In this document: in pieces, positions 8,271 through 17,415 of the stretch
Layout: the number at the start of each line of letters is the position of its first letter
How positions within the stretch are numbered: the stretch's first letter is position 1
Assembly (NCBI GenBank): GCA_029564595.1
Contig: JAKQPS010000160.1
Span: forward strand, 62,001 to 126,000
Length of the DNA: 64,000 nucleotides
Reading direction: 5' to 3'
From: a bacterium
GTDB taxonomy: Bacteria; UBP15; UBA6099
Made by a program: the position numbers and the translations under genes
Notes under the pieces: model-generated
What the model was told of the DNA's origin: nothing
Seen by the model: only the letters and a program-made list of their open reading frames with translations
Databases searched by the model: none

Positions 8271-9668
8271 TCACTTCAGTATCCGTATCCACAAGTATTT
8301 ACTGCCCTTGTTTGCTTCATAGTCGATGATGCCCTGCATTTTCAGAACCTGAAGGGGTGTCATGCCAGAGTAAGGATTGTATTGTCTTTTGTTCTGAATA
8401 GTAAATTTGCTAATTCCGGCTTCTTTTGCCAATTCATCATAAGTTGTTTTCATCCATCCGTCGCCTCGTTCCGGGTGCGGCCCCTTGTAGCTTCTGAGAT
8501 GATATAGAGCAAGTTCAATCTTGTAGAGGGCTGATATTTTCTTTTTCAATACAATGTATCTGTCCTTGTCAGCAACCGGCAATGACGATCTTCGGTTCTT
8601 GTCATACTCGCAGTCCTGACACAGATTGTATTTTATGCAGACTTGTTTATGCTTGCCTTTCTTGCATGTCGGCCAGCCATTATATCGAAGCACGCTTTTA
8701 CACGTATTGTCGATTTCTTTCCAAGTAAGTTTCGGTTCTGTAAGGCTATTGTTCCAATCTATCATCAGGCTCTGCAATCCGGCGGCGTCAACTTTCATAA
8801 TATTCTTAAAATAAAGACCAAGCCAGAAAGCCATGTCATTTCTTTCGCCGTCTTTGGTTTTGTTGCTTAGAATCATTTTGAAACAGGCTCGCGTCTCATT
8901 GTTTCTTATCTGAATAAGGCTGGCGGACACCTCGCCAACAGGCTCTGTTGAAAATATGTCATGCTGATGTTTCTTGTCTAAATCACAGTCATTGAATTGA
9001 CGCATGCTCAATGGTTGCCATGCTCGCAATAGTTCAAGGCTCTCTTGGATTTCGTATACAGGCTGAACCTGATTGTCGCTGATAACACATAGATGAGATT
9101 TTGCCCCGTCTTTCTTTTCATGGTATCGTTTGCGGTGAACACCTAGCGGCAATCTAATGAGGTTGCCGAGGCCGTCAGGGGTAGGGTTGTTTGGAAATAT
9201 TTCCACAACGTATTCATATTTGACTGCGGCAAGAAATGTCGTTACAACTTCAGCGGCTACTGGTTTATCAGACCAGAACCACAAGTGAAATCCGGCTCCG
9301 CTATTTTCTACCAGAATCTGGTCATTCTTAACGCCAAGGTCGGTGTAATACTTTATCAACGGCAGCAGTTTGTCATGAACCAATTCGTATTCAGTAACTG
9401 AATCATTGTGTCGGTCGATGTCTATTGCCATAGTCGCCACTGTTCCGCGCTCGTCTATGGGGTATATGCCAATGGTTTTCTGGTAGCGCAAATGCTTGCC
9501 GACGGTTTCAAGCCATTTGCTGTCGAATGTGGGATGCCAGAAATTCTCATTCGACTGGACAGGAATGCGGTAGTTGTTGCCTTTGAATTTCTGCATCATT
9601 ACCATTGCCAATTCGTTGTAGAGAGAATCGCGCTCCAAATAACTTTTGCCGCATGTGCCATTACTCAT
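8271..9668 (-). CDS. Archaeo-eukaryotic (TOTE-like) DNA primase
   Basis: A 465-residue protein starting at ATG 9668 with GGAGG seven bases upstream; the upstream in-frame ATG at 9734 falls inside a terminator hairpin and is unlikely. The N-terminal ~230 residues show AEP primase motifs: AIDIDRH (metal-binding DxD), NSGAGFHLWFW (SGxGxH) and GLGNLIRLPLGVHRKRYH, the version seen in TOTE-type and plasmid/phage replication primases. A cysteine-rich segment (CKKGKHKQVC...CQDC, ~residues 358-378) and a winged-helix-like C-terminus (ELAKEAGISKFTIQN) follow, resembling primase C-terminal modules. It probably primes or initiates replication of the excised element. An attenuator-like leader lies immediately upstream. 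Confidence 0.82.
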   Translation of the reverse strand: MSNGTCGKSYLERDSLYNELAMVMMQKFKGNNYRIPVQSNENFWHPTFDSKWLETVGKHLRYQKTIGIYPIDERGTVATMAIDIDRHNDSVTEYELVHDKLLPLIKYYTDLGVKNDQILVENSGAGFHLWFWSDKPVAAEVVTTFLAAVKYEYVVEIFPNNPTPDGLGNLIRLPLGVHRKRYHEKKDGAKSHLCVISDNQVQPVYEIQESLELLRAWQPLSMRQFNDCDLDKKHQHDIFSTEPVGEVSASLIQIRNNETRACFKMILSNKTKDGERNDMAFWLGLYFKNIMKVDAAGLQSLMIDWNNSLTEPKLTWKEIDNTCKSVLRYNGWPTCKKGKHKQVCIKYNLCQDCEYDKNRRSSLPVADKDRYIVLKKKISALYKIELALYHLRSYKGPHPERGDGWMKTTYDELAKEAGISKFTIQNKRQYNPYSGMTPLQVLKMQGIIDYEANKGSKYLWIRILK

Positions 9669-9692
9669 TGTTGTGCCTCCGTATGGGAATGT

Positions 9693-9724
9693 AAAAAATG
9701 CCGGAACCAATACTGGCCCCGGCA
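9693..9724 (-). terminator. Intrinsic terminator in primase leader
   Basis: Read on the minus strand, an 11-bp stem (two G-U pairs) with a GTAT loop (arms 9714-9724 and 9699-9709) is followed by six T residues (9698-9693). It lies only about 25 bases upstream of the primase ATG and upstream of its ribosome site, so it would stop transcripts before the gene unless it is disrupted. Confidence 0.7.
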
Positions 9725-9797
9725 AGTTCCCCATACAGATAGCTGTATATTTTTTGCCGAGATGTTGTGATGTTTAAATCTGTATGGGGGCGTTGCC
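9721..9797 (-). promoter_or_regulatory. Candidate antiterminator / structured leader of primase
   Basis: Arms 9721-9740 and 9778-9797 are inverted repeats with 17 of 20 positions paired, including a perfect 12-bp core (CCCCATACAGAT and its complement). The promoter-distal arm includes 9721-9724, which is also the outer end of the terminator stem, so the two structures exclude each other. A third competing hairpin (ATACAG...CTGTAT, 9733-9748) lies inside. More short hairpins occur up to about 9895. The arrangement is that of an attenuator or an antisense-RNA-controlled replication leader. Confidence 0.5.
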
Positions 9798-10031
9798 CTG
9801 AATAAGGGCTCATATATTTGTCCTGAGGCAGGTTTTTGATGGTTGTCTTCAGTATGCGCAGCCTGCTGTTTCCTAAAAGAAGCCTGTCAGGCGGCATGCT
9901 GATAGTTGCTATTAATTAAAGGTATATATATATATGGGAAAAGAAGCGGCGCAATATCAATAGCTATTATCTTATAGGTAAGATGGAAGAAGTTGGCATG
10001 ATAGATTCACTTAATTTAAATGAATAGTTTT
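9798..10031. other. Upstream part of primase leader, no gene
   Basis: Contains two more short hairpins, CCTG-AGG-CAGG (9822-9832) followed by five Ts on the plus strand, and GCCTG-T-CAGGC (9882-9892). An alternating TA tract at 9923-9935 may contribute a minus-strand -10 element. No convincing gene is seen. Confidence 0.4.
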
Positions 10032-11003
10032 TTATTTGCATACAGCTTTTTTTATAAATAATTCAAACTTATCACTTGTTGTAAGCGAACCGTGATTCTT
10101 CGAAAACACAAATTCGCTAAAGCATTTCTTAGAGTTTTTGGAATTCGGCGCGACTCGGCACTTATTTAAATAACTGTCAAGTTTTTCAAATATGTCATTT
10201 ATATCATCGTGAAACTGTTGCACAAAAATATGGGGTGTACCTTGTAGCGTCAGCGATTCATTTTTGTGATAATCAGGGTCGTAAAGAACCGTTGATTGGC
10301 CAGCAATAATAACATTATTGATGAAATTATTCATAGCTTGAGTCATTTCCGTATTTATTACTTGCATACGAGCATCGCAAACTTCCAATGCCTCCTCTTT
10401 TTTCTCCTCAGAAATGTCCTGCGCATACAACATCCTTCCTATATAATCATTGATATCGTCAATTAAGCGGTGAAAGAACACATGCCCATTATTATCTAGA
10501 AGATATTCAAGTTTTATGCGCTTAACACTAATGTTGTCGTCTAGCTCAGCAGCAAGAGCAATAAGCGGCCGCTTTCTTCTTTCTGATTTACGCTCTTGAT
10601 CACTTCCGACAAAACGGCAACATACAAATATTCTCCCTTGTAGTGCAGGCTTTTCAATATCTTCAAAGATATCTCGTATTTTATTGTGGCACTTTAAAAT
10701 TGCCTTTTTATCAAAATCAGAAAACTGTGATTTCAAATCAGCGTGGCTCAGACCATCTTGATCACCAAGTAACGTTTCTATAATATGAAACCATTCTGGC
10801 AGTCGCCTAACATCCTGAAATATTGTACCAGATGTAGGCGATATTTGAGTTCTGCAATTCTTGCAACAGCTTAACCCTCGGTCAGTAATAATATTGCTTT
10901 TGTCTTTGTACGTACATTTCGGGCAATAAAAACCATCTGCCCACCGGGCATCGGATAGGATCTTCAGGCAGTCGTTCCGTGTGCGCAATTCACTATACTT
11001 CAT
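10032..11003 (-). CDS. IS1595-transposase-like zinc-ribbon protein lacking DDE motif
   Basis: A 323-residue protein (ATG 11003; a TTG at 11012 is possible). The first ~70 residues are a clear match to the zinc-ribbon N-terminus of IS1595-family transposases: DARWADGFYCPKC, then CCKNCRTQISPTSGTIFQ, followed by the LPEWFHII helix. In active relatives the next domain begins with a DETYxGG motif. Here the equivalent stretch reads RIFVCCRFVGSD and the usual acidic triad is not evident. The C-terminal half (~170-323) is helical and unrecognised. No terminal inverted repeats are seen. It may be a domesticated DNA-binding protein, perhaps a regulator, or a decayed transposase. It is divergent from the ParB-like gene to its right. 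Confidence 0.6.
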   Translation of the reverse strand: MKYSELRTRNDCLKILSDARWADGFYCPKCTYKDKSNIITDRGLSCCKNCRTQISPTSGTIFQDVRRLPEWFHIIETLLGDQDGLSHADLKSQFSDFDKKAILKCHNKIRDIFEDIEKPALQGRIFVCCRFVGSDQERKSERRKRPLIALAAELDDNISVKRIKLEYLLDNNGHVFFHRLIDDINDYIGRMLYAQDISEEKKEEALEVCDARMQVINTEMTQAMNNFINNVIIAGQSTVLYDPDYHKNESLTLQGTPHIFVQQFHDDINDIFEKLDSYLNKCRVAPNSKNSKKCFSEFVFSKNHGSLTTSDKFELFIKKAVCK

Positions 11004-11148
11004 AAAAATCAACCATTTAGAGCTTAATTTACAATAATGCTTACGTCAAGACCATGTTTCTGCATATTTCGGCTAAAAAATTCTTAACAAACATGTGAAA
11101 TTTCCGAAGGCCGTCTATGAATGGCCTAAAAATCAAAGGAGGATTCTT

Positions 11149-12054
11149 ATGAATCTCATCGACAGAATCGTTGTTGACAGTGCAGTGAAAGATGTTTTGC
11201 CACAGTTGTCGGAGTCTGAAATTCAGAAATTAAGGTGTCAGCTAAAGAAAGATGGCCTGACATCAAAAATTGTCGTCGAAAAAAACGGGGACAATTTCAA
11301 AGTAATCGATGGAATGCACAGAATTGATATTTGCCGCGAAGAAGGTATTCCTGTAACGATTGACGATTTGCATGTTAAGAGTTTTGAAAATCAAGATCAA
11401 CTTAAATTATGGATTATTCAAAACCAGATGGGGCGCAGAAACCTTGAACCATGGCAACGGTGCGATATCGGTGTGATTATAGAAGTTAACCATTTAGAAT
11501 ATTTTAAAAAACAAACAATGTTGTCACTTAATATAAATGAAGGTTGGGATACGCAGAAGTTTATTTCTAAGTTTGTTAATGTCAGCAGTACGACATACTC
11601 CCGTTATCGAAGAATTTATTTGGAAAACAATCAAGAATTGAAATGTATCAAAAGTGGAGATGAATCGATATCGTCGGTATATTCTAGGCTGTATGAAAAA
11701 AAGCAGTCTGCTAATATTAGTCGAAAAACAAAAACGCAAAACAACGGTAAATGGCTATTAATTAATGATTCCAAAACTTTGATAGAAAAGATAAGAGAGG
11801 ATGATAGCATTAAAACTATCGTGCCTATTGTCGCTTTTGATATGCCTAGCAAAATAGCATATTTTGTATATACAGATTATATATACAAAGCTCCTTCGTT
11901 GATTAGATGTGCGGTGATGGAAATGGAGATAAAAGCTAGTGAAATTTATAATTCCCATATTGCCTCATTAAATGATTCTGAAAAAGATGACAGCTCATCC
12001 CCTATCGTATCTCAGGATGATACTTTAGCTTCACAAGAAAGTGTTTCAATCTAA
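11149..12054 (+). CDS. ParB/Srx-like DNA-binding protein
   Basis: A 301-residue protein starting at ATG 11149, six bases after GGAGGA; an upstream GTG (11095) has no such site. The N-terminal ~110 residues form a ParB/sulfiredoxin-like domain with VIDGMHRIDICREEGIPV (the GxHR motif, ~residues 52-69) followed by IIQNQMGRRNLEPWQR, as in plasmid partition and ParB-like regulators. A likely helix-turn-helix follows (VSSTTYSRYRRIYLE). The C-terminal ~100 residues are unrecognised and end in a Ser/Asp-rich tail. Likely roles are segregation or regulation of the excised element. The next gene follows 74 bp later on the same strand. Confidence 0.7.
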   Translation: MNLIDRIVVDSAVKDVLPQLSESEIQKLRCQLKKDGLTSKIVVEKNGDNFKVIDGMHRIDICREEGIPVTIDDLHVKSFENQDQLKLWIIQNQMGRRNLEPWQRCDIGVIIEVNHLEYFKKQTMLSLNINEGWDTQKFISKFVNVSSTTYSRYRRIYLENNQELKCIKSGDESISSVYSRLYEKKQSANISRKTKTQNNGKWLLINDSKTLIEKIREDDSIKTIVPIVAFDMPSKIAYFVYTDYIYKAPSLIRCAVMEMEIKASEIYNSHIASLNDSEKDDSSSPIVSQDDTLASQESVSI

Positions 12055-12128
12055 AAAGAGCCAGATATCGAGCATAAAACGCACAAAATGCTTTCATATA
12101 ATCGCATGAAAAAAAAAGGAGCACAAAG

Positions 12129-12968
12129 ATGAGTGAACAACTTGAGAATGAAATGAAAATTGCTTTGATAGGCCAGGAACAAGAACCACGAGTAATCCGT
12201 TTTAATCCCAAGCAATATAATGTTTTATTAAGCGTGCTAAAAGCGGTTTCAAAAACATGTGTTGATGTTATTGTATCAAACGGAGTTATTCGTAACTATG
12301 ATTCACATCGTAAAGTGTTTATTGAAGTTGATCTCTCGCAATATATTGGGTCAAATGGTTGGCTAGCATTTCCTAATGCTAGCAATAAATATAAGCAATT
12401 AAAAACACTTGCCAAAACCAAAAGAACGATTGAATTTATTATTACTGATGAGAAGTATATCGTTCGAGACGTAGCTGATTCAACGGTTAACATATCAAAT
12501 AGTATGAGTGAGTCACAAATAAGGTATCTTTCAGTGCCTGAAAAATACTTGATGTGTTTGCCAGTGAATAAAAGCGTATACGACCCTGAAACCACATATA
12601 AAGGCAACAGGATCGTCGAAATGCAATTGGAAAAAATCCACATTGACAGAATCAAGGCATGTCGAAGGCATTTCGGTCTTGACAAAGTTTTTATACGGTT
12701 CACAAAAGGGAAAGCTGAAATGGTATTTATTAGTAGAAATAGAAGAAGAAAAAAGAGAGACACGATGACAAGAATAAGACTAACCGACACAAACCCTGTA
12801 TATGACGGATTAGTTATTGACTATCCTGTGCAGTGTTTTATTTATTCTAATGAAGAAACATATTTTGAGATACGCGATGTTGACAACATGAATGTGAAAC
12901 ATGTGCTTAAAACAATAACAACAATCAAAGACACACCAATAATAACATGGGCTATAGGCGAATACTAA
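12129..12968 (+). CDS. Unknown 279-aa protein, possibly clamp-like
   Basis: No family recognised with certainty. AGGAG lies eight bases before ATG 12129. The N-terminal half runs a long amphipathic helix (FNPKQYNVLLSVLKAV), then a strand, then DSHRKVFIEVDLSQYI, and later YIVRDVADSTVNIS. This helix-strand order and the DSH...VDLS block recall the first domain of PCNA-type sliding clamps, but the similarity is by eye only. The C-terminal half has a basic patch (SRNRRRKKRD) and more strand-like segments. There is no membrane or signal segment. It forms a two-gene unit with the ParB-like gene and ends before a strong terminator. A DNA-replication accessory role would suit the primase on the same element, but this is inference. 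Confidence 0.5.
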   Translation: MSEQLENEMKIALIGQEQEPRVIRFNPKQYNVLLSVLKAVSKTCVDVIVSNGVIRNYDSHRKVFIEVDLSQYIGSNGWLAFPNASNKYKQLKTLAKTKRTIEFIITDEKYIVRDVADSTVNISNSMSESQIRYLSVPEKYLMCLPVNKSVYDPETTYKGNRIVEMQLEKIHIDRIKACRRHFGLDKVFIRFTKGKAEMVFISRNRRRKKRDTMTRIRLTDTNPVYDGLVIDYPVQCFIYSNEETYFEIRDVDNMNVKHVLKTITTIKDTPIITWAIGEY

Positions 12969-13061
12969 AGTAACTCGTACGTCTTTGTTCTAGCCACTAT
13001 AAAGCATAATTAACTATCTAGAAGGCGCTTCTTCAAGATTATTGATTGAGCAGACTCGTGT

Positions 13062-13093
13062 GGGGCAAGGATTAGTCCTTGCCCCTTCTTTTT
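13062..13093 (+). terminator. Rho-independent terminator
   Basis: A perfect 10-bp stem (GGGGCAAGGA / TCCTTGCCCC) with a TTAG loop is followed by TTCTTTTT. It ends the ParB-like / 279-aa unit and isolates the excisionase-integrase unit. Confidence 0.85.
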
Positions 13094-13222
13094 AGCATAT
13101 ATCATTTGTTAAGAGATAATGAAAAAAGCTGTAAAGCAACTATATTTGTGCTTTCATCTTTTAAACACGTGCGTTCTAAATATTATTTAATAAAGGGCGG
13201 CGTGTATCGACAAGGAGCAATC

Positions 13223-13405
13223 ATGAGATACTACACTGTTCGGGAAGTTGCTGACCTTCTCAAAGTCAAAGAAAAGACAGTTAGGGAATGGCTATCGGCT
13301 CGGAAGTTAACGCACTTCAAAATATCCGGCAAATGCGTTCGGATATCAGATCAGCAATTAGAGGCGTTTCTAAAAAAACGCGAAATAAAAGTGGAGGTTA
13401 TATGA
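13223..13405 (+). CDS. Excisionase-like helix-turn-helix protein
   Basis: A 60-residue MerR-type HTH_17 / excisionase protein. ATG 13223 follows AAGGAG; the longer frame back to 13079 runs through the preceding terminator's T run and is rejected. The sequence reads YYTVREVADLLKVKEKTVREWL, the usual two-helix DNA-recognition pattern, then FKISGKCVRISDQQLEAFL with a basic wing. It sits 32 bp before the tyrosine integrase, the usual position for Xis, and so probably bends DNA at the attachment site and directs excision. A general plasmid regulator of the same fold is the alternative. Confidence 0.8.
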   Translation: MRYYTVREVADLLKVKEKTVREWLSARKLTHFKISGKCVRISDQQLEAFLKKREIKVEVI

Positions 13406-13437
13406 GCAGGTAAAGCTCATATCAGAGTATTGGAACG

Positions 13438-14454
13438 ATGGATATCAGTGGCGGTAGCATACTAAAAGTTAAAGACAGACTTAAACCTTGGCGGTATTCT
13501 TTTCGATGCAATGGAAAAGTTATAACGAAATCTGGTTTTTCAACGCGCAAAGCTGCCTTATCAGCGATGGAGGCGAAGAAAAAGCTGTTGTTAGATTATG
13601 GTGGCGAAATCAAAAGAATCGAGTTCAAAGAAGCGTATGAGATATATTTAAGGGACATGGAAGGCGAAAACACGGTCGATAACATAAAAAATAAAAAAAC
13701 GTACGGAAAAAGATTCGAGAGTCATTTTAGAGGGCACTACCTTGACCAGATTACACAGATAGATATTCAACGGTATAAAACAAATCGAAAGAGAGCAGAG
13801 ACGCACAGCACCGGAACAATTGATCTGGAACTTGGAACTCTAAAACATTTATTCGGTTGGGCTATCGCTCACGGATACACCAAAACCAATCCGGCGAAAG
13901 AAATCAAAAAGTTCAATGACGATTACAGGCGCGGAGTGGTTATGACGCATGAGCAGGCTAGGCGGTTGCTTGAAACCGCAGACCCAGAATTGAAGCTAAG
14001 ATTATTGCTGGCGTTGGTCTATGGATTGAGACACGGCGAGATAGCTGGGATAAAGAAAGAAGATGTCGACTTGCTTAATAAGACGATTACGATATACCGT
14101 CTGAAGAAGAAACACTCGAAAAAATCGGTTTTGCAAATCCCGGATGAAATTGTACAGATGATAAAAGATTTACCGCCGGGAGTCGGCAATCGGGCGGTTT
14201 ATGTCTTTCCTAAAAAAGACTGCGAGAAGAGATTTAAGAGCGCGCTCATCCGTGCAGGGATTGACCCAAAAACTTTTCGTTTTCACGATTTAAGGCACAC
14301 GGCGGCGTCATGGCAACTTGAGCAAGGCACGAATCTCGAAACAATTAGAATGTTTCTCGGTCATTCGGACATTCAAACGACCTCGAGATATTTACACGTG
14401 GATGATCGGGAAGTCCATGTCGCGGCCTCGAAAACATTGAAGACGTTGCTATAA
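13438..14454 (+). CDS. int: Tyrosine recombinase / integrase
   Basis: A 338-residue phage-type integrase. Residues ~1-50 form an AP2-like arm-binding domain, ~55-150 a SAM-like core-binding domain, and ~165-338 the catalytic domain with Arg in GLRHGEIAGI, HDLRH, LGHSDIQTTSRYLH and the nucleophile Tyr in that last block. All catalytic positions appear intact. ATG 13438 has only a weak ribosome site, so coupling to the excisionase gene is plausible. Integration at tRNA-Gly(GCC) is indicated by the tRNA 3' fragment just downstream. Confidence 0.93.
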   Translation: MDISGGSILKVKDRLKPWRYSFRCNGKVITKSGFSTRKAALSAMEAKKKLLLDYGGEIKRIEFKEAYEIYLRDMEGENTVDNIKNKKTYGKRFESHFRGHYLDQITQIDIQRYKTNRKRAETHSTGTIDLELGTLKHLFGWAIAHGYTKTNPAKEIKKFNDDYRRGVVMTHEQARRLLETADPELKLRLLLALVYGLRHGEIAGIKKEDVDLLNKTITIYRLKKKHSKKSVLQIPDEIVQMIKDLPPGVGNRAVYVFPKKDCEKRFKSALIRAGIDPKTFRFHDLRHTAASWQLEQGTNLETIRMFLGHSDIQTTSRYLHVDDREVHVAASKTLKTLL

Positions 14455-15010
<556 letters not shown>

Positions 15011-15787
15011 ATGAAAACAAGAAAACGAGCGGACATAAGCTTGAAGAAAACGGCGATTGCGCTTGCGGCGCTGACATCGGTTTCCTCGGCAGCGTTAGCC
15101 TGTCAGCCTATTCCCGGCCTTGCTTACTCCATGATGAGCACAGCAGCGACGGTCGCAATAGTCACCCAATCTGCGGCGGCGCTGGTGGTCGTTGTGCTTG
15201 TGAAGTCGTTGTTTTTCTCTTTCAAATCCGGAATCAGGGAGCGAGACGCTTTTTTATTGATGATGGCCGCGAATGTCTTTTCGACGATTCCCGGCGTGGT
15301 CGGCGTGATGGCGTTAGGCATCGGCGGGATATTCACGCTGGTTGCGGGGGCGCCGCTTTACTTCATCTACATCGTTCCGGCTCGTAGAATTGCGAAACTG
15401 CTCAACAAGAGGCGGATTTCTCCCGCGACGGTCAACATCTCCATGATTATCGCCACTTATATTTCAGCGGCTCTGTTCGTGGCGGCGACAAGCATGTCGT
15501 CCGAAGTCGGCTTGTTGTCATACTGGGCGATGAAGATTGTGTTCACTACGATTGGCGTGGCGGTCGGGCTTGCTATCTCGGTCGGATACGAGGAAACCTG
15601 CGTTTCAAAGTTTTACAAGAAGATGTCTGGCCGGAGCGTGAACTTTTTCGATCCGGTTCTGCGCGCCAACGTCTGGACCGCATTGACGTTCGCGGCGCTT
15701 GGAGCTGCGATAGCCATACCCCAACGGCTTTCCTCGCCTGATTTTTTGATATTGGCTCAAAGAGCGATACGGGCGATATTCGGCTGA
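15011..15787 (+). CDS. Integral membrane protein of unknown function
   Basis: About 258 residues. After a basic N-terminus comes a hydrophobic segment ending in SSAALAC, then four to six further membrane segments (AATVAIVTQSAAALVVVVLV; a long helix around GVVGVMALGIGGIF; NISMIIATYISAALFVA; a helix around TTIGVAVGLAI; a final WTALTFAALGAAIAI). Short basic loops (PARRIAKLLNKRR) suggest cytoplasmic faces. No transporter or enzyme signature is visible. ATG 15011 is chosen because it gives a normal N-terminus; ATG 14984 is the alternative and neither has a strong ribosome site. It stands alone next to the element junction. Confidence 0.55.
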   Translation: MKTRKRADISLKKTAIALAALTSVSSAALACQPIPGLAYSMMSTAATVAIVTQSAAALVVVVLVKSLFFSFKSGIRERDAFLLMMAANVFSTIPGVVGVMALGIGGIFTLVAGAPLYFIYIVPARRIAKLLNKRRISPATVNISMIIATYISAALFVAATSMSSEVGLLSYWAMKIVFTTIGVAVGLAISVGYEETCVSKFYKKMSGRSVNFFDPVLRANVWTALTFAALGAAIAIPQRLSSPDFLILAQRAIRAIFG

Positions 15788-16094
15788 TGCGGATGACGCC
15801 GCGATTTTATTATCAGTTGAACATTTAGAAAAGAAGGCGCTGTAAGAAGTATTTTTGCGGTTGCCTGACCCCGTTTTATGATCGGGTTTAATCGCAACAG
15901 GGCGCGGCAACCGCGCCCCTACGCCTCACATGTTCTCCCCGCCGTTGACAATATACCGCCAGACCATGAATTTGTTTCGTAGGGGCTGGGTCTCCCAGCC
16001 CTGACCACGAGTATTTTTGAAAGGTGCGCGGGAAAAACAATTTTTGCATGAAATGGTTGCCCTACAAACTTGTGGAAAAAACCATTCAAGAAGT
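15788..16094. other. Intergenic region with two REP-like hairpins
   Basis: GGGCGCGG-CAA-CCGCGCCC (15900-15918) and GGGCTGGG-TCT-CCCAGCCC (15983-16001) are perfect short hairpins, the second preceded by GTAG. Such paired hairpins are typical of dispersed intergenic palindromes. They lie between a plus-strand and a minus-strand gene, so they might also end transcription. No gene is seen. Confidence 0.6.
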
Positions 16095-17120
16095 TTATTT
16101 CATCGAATCCGCATTAAACATCTTAGCCAGATGGAGCATGAGGTTGACGCGGGCGGGGTCTGTTCCGGGGTTGACTTCGCCGCCGGTGGCGAAGATGAAG
16201 CCGCCGCCGGGCGCTCCCGCTTTGAGAACTTCGAGGCAGGCGCGGCGGACCTCTTCGTCGGAGCCGCGCGCGAGAACGCCCATCGGCGAAATGTTTCCCA
16301 TCAGGGCGACGCGCCCCTTCATCGCCTCTTTGGTCTGCCGGACATCGTTCTCGTATCCGAAATGAAACAACTCCATGCCGCAAGAAGGAAGGACGTCCAG
16401 CAGGTGAGAGGTGCGCGAGTCGTTGTGAAGGATTTTGAGGGCGTCCGGGAACGTGTCGAAGATGCGGCGGTGGAAGGGAGCGACGAAACGCGAAAAGGCG
16501 GCGGCGCTTATCATGCCGGGGAAATCCTCGGCGAGAATGACGCGGTCGGGCGCTCCGATTTTCTCCGCCAGCCATTTCGCTCCGGCGACGCTCGCCTCGG
16601 TGAACAACTCCATCGCCGCTTCGATGAAGCCGGGGTCCGACTTGATTTTCAGAAACCAGTCGCTTGAGCCGGCGACTTCGACGAGGCTGTCGAAAGGGTT
16701 CTCGAACCTGACAAGGCCCCGGCAGTAGCCGTACAGTTCCTTCAGCCTTTCGGGCATGTGTTCGGAGATGAAAGCGATTTCGTCCAGCCGCGCCAGATTT
16801 TCCGGAACGGAATCGGGGTCGGGCAGTTTCGTCCGGCGGAAGACGTCCGCGGAGAGAGGGCCGCCGCCGGCCGCCTCGCGCAAGTTGCGTATAAGCGCCG
16901 GATACAGGCAAGGCGTCGGGTCCGCTACGAATATGATCGGGATGCCGGGGAACAGTTCGTCCGCCCGCTCAAGCATGCGGATTTGTTGCGCCGGGTCCGA
17001 CATGTCTTCCATGCCCGGCGTGATGGTGGACATATAGAACTCGGTTATCGCTCCGGCGACGGGCACATGCTCCGTCTTTTCAAATCTTGCGGCGGCCATG
17101 AACATCCGTATCGGCGTCAT
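16095..17120 (-). CDS. UROD-family protein (uroporphyrinogen decarboxylase / corrinoid methyltransferase fold)
   Basis: A 341-residue TIM-barrel protein; GAGGAGAACAC precedes ATG 17120. Family marks are the early RFEKTEHVPV segment, ILAEDFPGM mid-barrel, LKILHNDS, VALMGNISP and the C-terminal TGGEVNPGTDPARVNLM. Within the family (heme-pathway HemE, MtaA/CmuA corrinoid methyltransferases and many uncharacterised members) it looks closer to the methyltransferase-like group. The positions that carry zinc-binding cysteines in MtaA-type enzymes appear to read Asp (HNDS) and Gly (TGGEV), so it may not be a standard thiol methyltransferase. There is no corrinoid protein gene nearby. The substrate is unknown. 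Confidence 0.75.
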   Translation of the reverse strand: MTPIRMFMAAARFEKTEHVPVAGAITEFYMSTITPGMEDMSDPAQQIRMLERADELFPGIPIIFVADPTPCLYPALIRNLREAAGGGPLSADVFRRTKLPDPDSVPENLARLDEIAFISEHMPERLKELYGYCRGLVRFENPFDSLVEVAGSSDWFLKIKSDPGFIEAAMELFTEASVAGAKWLAEKIGAPDRVILAEDFPGMISAAAFSRFVAPFHRRIFDTFPDALKILHNDSRTSHLLDVLPSCGMELFHFGYENDVRQTKEAMKGRVALMGNISPMGVLARGSDEEVRRACLEVLKAGAPGGGFIFATGGEVNPGTDPARVNLMLHLAKMFNADSMK

Positions 17121-17385
17121 GTGTTCTCCTCGATGCTAGCGGCTCATTAAGCCACATGATTAAAGATAGCATTACACTAATTGATATCCGACGTTATGTC
17201 GAAATAAAAAAGATGCCATTTGAGAAAGTCTGTTTGTTCATCTCCTGAGCCACCATATTATAAAACGCTGCAAACAATCGGGTGGGCCATTAGGTTGAAT
17301 ACGAAATCTGACCGAACAAAAATCAGTGGCAAAGAATTCGGTTAGGTGACATTTCACATGCCGCGACGCTTATGTTGTATAAGTC

Positions 17386-17415
17386 TTGACACGTATGTCG
17401 GCAAATTGATAATAT
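17386..17415 (+). promoter_or_regulatory. Sigma-70-type promoter (distal)
   Basis: TTGACA (17386-17391), an 18-bp spacer and TAATAT (17410-17415). It lies about 140 bp before the toxin ATG, so it would give a long leader. Confidence 0.5.

Noticed and set aside
9661-9897. 78-codon minus-strand frame upstream of the primase
   Set aside because: It runs through the terminator and antiterminator arms and has no ribosome site; structure explains the sequence better than coding.
16123-16911. Long overlapping minus-strand frame inside the UROD gene
   Set aside because: Arg/Pro/Ser-rich shadow frame typical of GC-rich DNA; the UROD frame has clear family motifs.
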